In this document: positions 59,596 through 64,000 of the stretch, piece after piece
How the letters are laid out: every line of letters starts with the position of its first letter
Numbering within the stretch: position 1 is the first letter of the stretch
Assembly: GCF_032341995.1 (NCBI RefSeq)
Contig: NZ_CP135439.1
Location: 1,736,001 to 1,800,000, forward strand
Direction of reading: 5' to 3'
Length of the DNA stretch: 64,000 bases
Source: Domibacillus sp. DTU_2020_1001157_1_SI_ALB_TIR_016
GTDB lineage: Bacteria > Bacillota > Bacilli > Bacillales > Domibacillaceae
Notes under the pieces: model-generated
Database searches by the model: none
Told to the model about the DNA's origin: nothing
The model's input: only the letters and a program-made list of their open reading frames with translations
Program-made: the position numbers and the translations under genes

Positions 59596-60672
59596 ATGAT
59601 AATAATTAAAGATCTTTTTACAAACTTAGCTATTCTTGCTTCGCTTTTATTATTGTACTCACAAGTTACAAAAGGCTCCCCTTTGCATTTAAGTTCCTCC
59701 ATTAAGAGAAAAATAGTGGTCGGATTGGCAGGGGGACTGATGGGTAATCTACTCATGCAATATGCGATGCATATTGGCAATACGATTATTGATTTAAGGC
59801 ATATACCCTTGGTTCTGCTGGCTTCTGCCGGTGGAGCATTACCTACTGCTGTTGCTGCGATATTGATCATAGCAGGGCGTTTATTTATTGGGGTTAACCT
59901 TTCCGCTTTTATTTCGATCACATTTATTGTTGCCTTAACCGTTTTTGCAAGTTTTGTATCAAAAATTCAGATTTCCAGAAGGTCAAAAGCTTTGGTCATG
60001 TTAACTTTCTCAAATATCTATTTTATGGGCATGGTGGTATACCTAATACAAGATACGGCTTTTCTTTTTCACCTAATTCCCTTGTATTGGGTTGTTTCTT
60101 ATCTAGGCGGCTATGTATCCTTTCATACGATAGATCTTATTAGAGAGAGTCAAATGTTGTTTGAAAGATACAAGGATGAATCTGCTACAGATGGACTAAC
60201 CGGATTGAACAATGTTAGACGTTTTAATGAACTATTTAACCAGCTGGTGAATGAAGCTGAAAGCAAAAAACAGCCATTGTCCCTTCTTTATGTGGATATT
60301 GATTTCTTTAAAGAAGTAAATGATACGTACGGACATAAAGAAGGAGATGCTGTATTAAAGCAGCTTAGTTGGATCTTGCAGAAATCTGTGAGAAGCACGG
60401 ATTTAGTCAGCCGAAATGGTGGAGAGGAATTTACAGTTCTATTAGTAGACTGCCCATTAAAAATAGCGTCTGAAATTGCAGAGAACATTAGGAAAAGGGT
60501 AGAAGAAAATATATTTATGCTTAATAACGGTGAAAAAATTAAGGTAACCGTTTCAGTAGGTGTAGCCAGCTGTCAGGATGATTTTGAAAACATGAGTACA
60601 TTGATTGAGGATGCTGATAAAGCATTGTATCAGGCTAAAAAATCAGGCCGTAACAAAGTTTGTGTAGCTTGA
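59596..60672 (+). CDS. Membrane diguanylate cyclase (DgcK/YhcK-like)
   Basis: 358 residues. Five to six N-terminal membrane spans of the 5TMR-LYT type (residues 1-180) are followed by a GGDEF domain: DGLTGLNNVRRFNEL, VDIDFFKEVNDTYGHKEGDA, active loop SRNGGEEF, and inhibitory-site RSTD five residues before it. It makes c-di-GMP from two GTP and should be product-inhibited. ATG 59596 follows AGGTG; GTG 59587 and ATG 59590 are alternatives. Confidence 0.87.
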   Translation: MIIIKDLFTNLAILASLLLLYSQVTKGSPLHLSSSIKRKIVVGLAGGLMGNLLMQYAMHIGNTIIDLRHIPLVLLASAGGALPTAVAAILIIAGRLFIGVNLSAFISITFIVALTVFASFVSKIQISRRSKALVMLTFSNIYFMGMVVYLIQDTAFLFHLIPLYWVVSYLGGYVSFHTIDLIRESQMLFERYKDESATDGLTGLNNVRRFNELFNQLVNEAESKKQPLSLLYVDIDFFKEVNDTYGHKEGDAVLKQLSWILQKSVRSTDLVSRNGGEEFTVLLVDCPLKIASEIAENIRKRVEENIFMLNNGEKIKVTVSVGVASCQDDFENMSTLIEDADKALYQAKKSGRNKVCVA

Positions 60673-61023
60673 ATGAAGCAGTTAATAATAATGCAACATA
60701 AATGATATTTTGTTGTATTTGCTTATTGGCTGCAGGACGTCGAATTGAAAAAGAATAAATTATATTTCTTTGCTTAGCTCTAATAACAGTTTGTTATCAA
60801 TTCCCAACTTTTTTGAATAAGATGTAATTAATTGTAAGTAAAAACTTTTTCAAAAGTATACTTATGAGAGATAAGGATATAAATTGCAATTGATTTAAAT
60901 GTATAGCTGTCATAGCTTTCTAACAAACATTTATCGGTTTAATTAATATTACTAGATGGTAATATATTCATAAACGGAATGAACTAGGTGGGTCTACTCT
61001 TCAAGTTAGAAAGGGAGATCTCT
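60673..61023. other. Intergenic stretch
   Basis: 350 AT-rich bases. Nothing beyond the ribosome site of the next gene is seen. Confidence 0.4.
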
Positions 61024-61344
61024 GTGGACTGTGAAATTATTTTAAATCCTGTCTTATCGGAGCATGAAATTCTGAATTTATGGGAAGCTGCTGGATGGAA
61101 AAAAGAGAATAGTAAGTGTAAGATTGATTGTCTTTTCTGGGCAGGTGTGCGGGACAGTGAGGGACATTTGATTGCTTTCGGAGGTTTAGTCCCAATAGGT
61201 TTAACACATGGATATATAAGCAAGTTGCTTGTTCATCCTCGGTACCAGGATCAAACTGTTCATGAGGATCTGCATGAGTTTTTATTGAGCATAGCAAAAC
61301 GGTCGGGAACCGATATTGTGTCTGTTACTCCAGAGTGCGAATAA
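61024..61344 (+). CDS. Short GNAT-family acetyltransferase-like protein
   Basis: About 106 residues. LFWAGVRDSEGHLIAFGGLV and ISKLLVHPRYQDQTVHEDL correspond to strands 2-4 of the GNAT fold. The acetyl-CoA loop (Q/RxxGxG/A) is degenerate (YQDQTVHEDL), and the C-terminal part is short. GTG 61024 follows GGGAG; ATG-less longer frame from 60988 lacks a site. Activity is doubtful. Confidence 0.6.
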   Translation: MDCEIILNPVLSEHEILNLWEAAGWKKENSKCKIDCLFWAGVRDSEGHLIAFGGLVPIGLTHGYISKLLVHPRYQDQTVHEDLHEFLLSIAKRSGTDIVSVTPECE

Positions 61345-61372
61345 AAAGCCCTGCACGTTATGTACAGGACTT
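61343..61372 (-). terminator. Terminator on the minus strand
   Basis: AAGCCCTGCAC (61346-61356) pairs with GTACAGGACTT (61362-61372) with G-U pairs; five T on the minus strand. Confidence 0.6.
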
Positions 61373-61375
61373 CGA

Positions 61376-61570
61376 TTATTGTATTTTCGACAAATCTTTA
61401 TCCATTTGCTCTTCGTTGGCTTGAACAGGCTGGCTGTCCGGTGCATCTACGTCACGATAAACATACTTAGTGTTTTGCCAAAAATCAAAAGCAAACGCAT
61501 CGATCGGCTCTGATTGAAAATTCTCGTAATAATTTTCAACCACTTCGGTCTTAAAGGTATTCCCAAGCAA
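61376..61570 (-). CDS. Small hypothetical protein or C-terminal relic
   Basis: 64 codons from TTG 61570, LGNTFKTEVVENYYENFQSE then PIDAFAFDFWQNTKYVYRDV. It is acidic, with no ribosome site; an in-frame TGA lies seven codons upstream. The terminator right after it suggests it is or was expressed. Not recognised. Confidence 0.35.
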   Translation of the reverse strand: MLGNTFKTEVVENYYENFQSEPIDAFAFDFWQNTKYVYRDVDAPDSQPVQANEEQMDKDLSKIQ

Positions 61571-61779
61571 TATATTATTCAGCGTTCATAATCTTCATTA
61601 TCCTTCCAAGATAAGTTTCCACATATGTTCCTGATAAAAAGCTTAATGCAAAACTATTTTAAAGGTATGTGGTAACTTTCCATAAGGTTTTCAAGTATGT
61701 TTTTCGCTTATTGAGTGTTTTAAAAGTTCACCATTGGAGGTACAGTTTAGTTCCGTTTAAAAGCGATTCTTTTATTGTT

Positions 61780-63066
61780 TCAATTGAGAAGTTTAATGTT
61801 CATATTCTGAATTAAAGCATCTGCAAATTCAGAACATTTTACTTCTGTTGCCCCGTCCATTAAGCGGGCAAAGTCATATGTAACAACCTTCGAAGAAATT
61901 GTTTTTTCAACTGATTTTGTAATCGCATTTGCTGCTTCATTCCAGCCAAGATGCTCAAGAAGCAAAACGCCTGACAACAAAACAGATGATGGATTTACTT
62001 TATCAAGACCTGCATATTTCGGCGCAGTACCGTGTGTTGCTTCGAAAATCGCGTGGCCCGTTTCATAGTTGATATTGGCACCTGGTGCGATTCCAATTCC
62101 GCCTACTTGAGCTGCAAGCGCATCAGAAATATAGTCTCCGTTCAAGTTCATTGTCGCTACAACATCGAACTCTTTCGGACGAGTTAAAATTTGTTGTAAG
62201 AAGATATCGGCAATAGAATCTTTTACGATAATTTTGCCTGCAGCTTCCGCTTCAGATTGCGCTTTGTTGGCGGCTTCTGTGCCTTCAGCTTCTTTGATTT
62301 TGTCGTATTGTGCCCAAGTGAACACTTTATCGCCAAATTCTTTTTCAGCAAGCTCATAGCCCCAGTTTTTAAATGCACCTTCTGTGAATTTCATGATGTT
62401 GCCTTTATGAACAAGCGTTAGAGATTTACGGCCTTCTTTGATTGCATAATTGATCGCCGCACGTACTAGACGCTCTGTTCCTTCTTTTGAAACGGGCTTA
62501 ATACCAATACCAGATGTTTCAGGGAAACGGATTTTGTTAACGCCCATTTCGTTTTTCAAGAACTCGATCACTTTTTTCACTTCATCTGAGCCTTCAGCAT
62601 ACTCAATACCTGCATAAATATCTTCTGTGTTTTCACGGAAGATGACCATATCAGTATCTTCAGGACGTTTTACTGGTGAAGGTACGCCATCAAAATAACG
62701 AACAGGACGAAGGCATGTGAAAAGATCCAATTCCTGGCGAAGCGCTACGTTCAATGAACGGATTCCGCCGCCAACCGGCGTTGTAAGTGGACCTTTAATT
62801 GCGATCAAATACTCGTCAATTTGCTCAAGCGTTTCTTTTGGAAGCCATTCGCCTATTTGGTTAAAGGCTTTTTCACCCGCAAGAACTTCTTTCCAAACGA
62901 TTTTCTTTTCGCCGCTGTAGGCGCTTTCAACTGCTGCGTCTAAAACGCGTGAAGCAGCTGCCCAAATATCAGGACCAATTCCATCACCCTCAATATAGGG
63001 AATAATAGGGTTGTTTGGGACGTTCAACACACCGTTTGTTACAGTAATTTTCTCACCTTGTGTCAT
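61780..63066 (-). CDS. icd: NADP-dependent isocitrate dehydrogenase
   Basis: 428 residues, TCA-cycle enzyme making 2-oxoglutarate. Substrate motif [13 protein letters not shown], Ser in [11 protein letters not shown], metal ligands in [11 protein letters not shown], and [17 protein letters not shown] with the Lys-Tyr pair typical of NADP use. The sequence is very close to B. subtilis Icd. ATG 63066 is preceded by AAGGAG. Unlike B. subtilis there is no citZ directly upstream nor mdh downstream within the window. Confidence 0.95.
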   Translation of the reverse strand: MTQGEKITVTNGVLNVPNNPIIPYIEGDGIGPDIWAAASRVLDAAVESAYSGEKKIVWKEVLAGEKAFNQIGEWLPKETLEQIDEYLIAIKGPLTTPVGGGIRSLNVALRQELDLFTCLRPVRYFDGVPSPVKRPEDTDMVIFRENTEDIYAGIEYAEGSDEVKKVIEFLKNEMGVNKIRFPETSGIGIKPVSKEGTERLVRAAINYAIKEGRKSLTLVHKGNIMKFTEGAFKNWGYELAEKEFGDKVFTWAQYDKIKEAEGTEAANKAQSEAEAAGKIIVKDSIADIFLQQILTRPKEFDVVATMNLNGDYISDALAAQVGGIGIAPGANINYETGHAIFEATHGTAPKYAGLDKVNPSSVLLSGVLLLEHLGWNEAANAITKSVEKTISSKVVTYDFARLMDGATEVKCSEFADALIQNMNIKLLN

Positions 63067-63185
63067 GACTAATTTCTCCTTCATACTATATATTTTTTTT
63101 GTAAATTAATTATAATGGGAAAAAATAAGGTTTCATTCGTTCACATTCACAGGTATGTATTGGAAATTTTCGGATAGATAATCTT

Positions 63186-63308
63186 TTAACCTAAAACTAA
63201 ATGCAAATAAGCAGTTTCATTTTGATAATCTGTTACAACATAGCTCGGGGGTGTATATCCTTGGTTTTCGATAATCAGAAAATCAAAATCAATAATATGA
63301 AAGTGCAT
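63186..63308 (-). CDS. Possible 40-residue peptide upstream of icd
   Basis: ATG 63308 reads MHFHIIDFDFLIIENQGYTP then PSYVVTDYQNETAYLHLVLG. AAGGAG with 8-nt spacing is a strong ribosome site, better than for many real genes. It ends 120 nt before icd on the same strand and could be a leader or independent peptide. Not recognised. Confidence 0.45.
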   Translation of the reverse strand: MHFHIIDFDFLIIENQGYTPPSYVVTDYQNETAYLHLVLG

Positions 63309-63471
63309 CAAAAATTCTCCTTATAATCCCCCTTTCTTTTCTATAACATATCAAATACGGTACATAAGGGGAAATATGAATTATTAATGAAAATTCATAA
63401 GTATATCTTATTAATTTAAACTGCTCCGATAGTTCAATAAGGATTACGCATTAAATTTTGATAAGCACAAG

Positions 63472-63706
63472 CTATTTCATCCACCTTATGAGTTGTGAAC
63501 GGTGCTTAATATTTAATTCTTGCATGACTTCCTTGGCCGGAATCCCGGCTAATCGCATTTCCACTGCCTTCATTTTTACTTCTACTGGATAACTCACTCT
63601 CGTACCCATAAATAAAAACACCTCCAAGTTGGCTTTTTAGGTACTTACATACCCGTTTTTCAACTTAAAGGTGTTTTTATTTGTCTCACTCTATGGGGTC
63701 AGTTCC
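63472..63706 (-). mobile_element. IS3-family end with truncated orfA
   Basis: From the right, the IS end (63671-63706) is followed by GGAGG and ATG 63609, reading MGTRVSYPVEVKMKAVEMRL then AGIPAKEVMQELNIKHRSQL, the HTH of IS3/IS150 OrfA. It stops after 45 codons at TAG 63472. OrfB is absent. Confidence 0.75.
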
Positions 63707-63749
63707 GAATTTCTTTCCGGCTTTTTTGATTAAATTGTCGTTCATATAG

Positions 63750-64000
63750 TTACATCCAACCAAACCCACGAACGGCTTGTGCAATTGTGAATGTGACGCC
63801 GATAGCAATCAAGGTTGGAATTGCAAATGCTACAAAGGTCCATTTCCAGCTTTTTGTTTCCTTAAAGATATTGACTAATGTCGTTCCGCACGGAAAGTGG
63901 AGAAGAGAAAACAGCATCATATTTAATGCCGTCAGCCAGGTCCATCCGTTATCTAAAAAGATTTGCTTTAGGGCGGCCATGTCCTCTACTTCGGTTAAGG
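63750..64000 (-). CDS. feoB: Ferrous iron transporter FeoB, C-terminal part (5' end beyond window)
   Basis: The frame enters from the right edge (LTEVEDMAALKQIFLDNGWT) and ends at 63750. LTALNMMLFSLLHFPCGTTL and ETKSWKWTFVAFAIPTLIAI are the Gate/C-terminal membrane part of FeoB with its conserved Pro-Cys. An internal ATG 63980 is not the start. FeoB imports Fe2+ at the membrane. Confidence 0.8.
   Translation of the reverse strand, partial: LTEVEDMAALKQIFLDNGWTWLTALNMMLFSLLHFPCGTTLVNIFKETKSWKWTFVAFAIPTLIAIGVTFTIAQAVRGFGWM

Noticed and set aside
63750..63980. A complete 76-residue membrane protein
   Set aside because: The frame continues to the window edge and matches the FeoB C-terminus; ATG 63980 is internal.
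1..64000. CRISPR array, tRNA or rRNA genes
   Set aside because: No regularly spaced repeats and no cloverleaf or rRNA-like sequence were noticed on reading; a tool scan would settle it.

Overview
The window reads as chromosome of a low-GC, endospore-forming Firmicute of the Bacillaceae. Evidence: Bacillus-type AGGAGG ribosome sites with many TTG/GTG starts, cre (CcpA) boxes, a Crh-like protein, a YyaC-type sporulation protein, two Sda-like checkpoint peptides, and gene orders matching B. subtilis yngJ-yngE and yrkD-yrkJ. No rRNA, tRNA, CRISPR array or intact mobile element was seen. Relics are frequent (thiolase, TctA, chemotaxis receptors, malic enzyme, STAS protein, integrase, IS3, IS21 and IS30 fragments), so the region has been shaped by repeated insertion and deletion.

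Layout. 0-2 kb: the end of an unknown gene and a ROK kinase. 2.1-8.9 kb: leucine/isovalerate degradation operon (acyl-CoA dehydrogenase, wrecked acyl-CoA synthetase, biotin carboxylase, biotin carrier, HMG-CoA lyase, enoyl-CoA hydratase, carboxyltransferase). 9-28 kb: a C4-hydroxyacid (tartrate/tetronate-like) catabolic island. It holds two nearly identical tartrate dehydrogenase genes, a LysR regulator, an Asp/Glu-racemase-like protein, an aldehyde dehydrogenase, an iron alcohol dehydrogenase, an SDR, a four-carbon acid-sugar kinase, a class II aldolase, an RraA-type aldolase and a CitMHS transporter, with cre boxes and three HPr/Crh-like proteins that all lack the phosphorylatable His15. 28-32 kb: small genes (an Imm22-like immunity protein, a lipoprotein) and relics.

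32-42 kb: a fructosamine (Amadori compound) locus. It has a MATE exporter, YjbQ, an amidohydrolase, two PfkB kinases, an FrlB deglycase, an FrlR GntR regulator, an FrlC epimerase and a polar-amino-acid ABC importer. The transcription units are preceded by repeats of an ATAACGTTAT-type box that I take to be the FrlR operator. 42-47.5 kb: IS relics, an Sda-like peptide and a ribose-type sugar ABC importer with a clear promoter, operator repeats and a perfect cre box. 47.9-49 kb: an unusual DNA-binding protein (tandem MerR-like HTH plus a RHH-like tail) whose C-terminal coding end recurs as three relics in the window.

52.4-57.9 kb: a persulfide/sulfane-sulfur operon (CstR repressor, rhodaneses, DsrE and TusA proteins, persulfide dioxygenase, TauE exporter) with several ATACC-GGTAT operators. 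58-64 kb: a second Sda-like peptide, a membrane diguanylate cyclase, a GNAT protein, isocitrate dehydrogenase, an IS3 relic and the 3' end of feoB.

Together the genes describe a soil- or plant-associated spore former that uses branched-chain amino acids, hydroxy-dicarboxylates, glycated amino acids and a sugar under carbon catabolite control.
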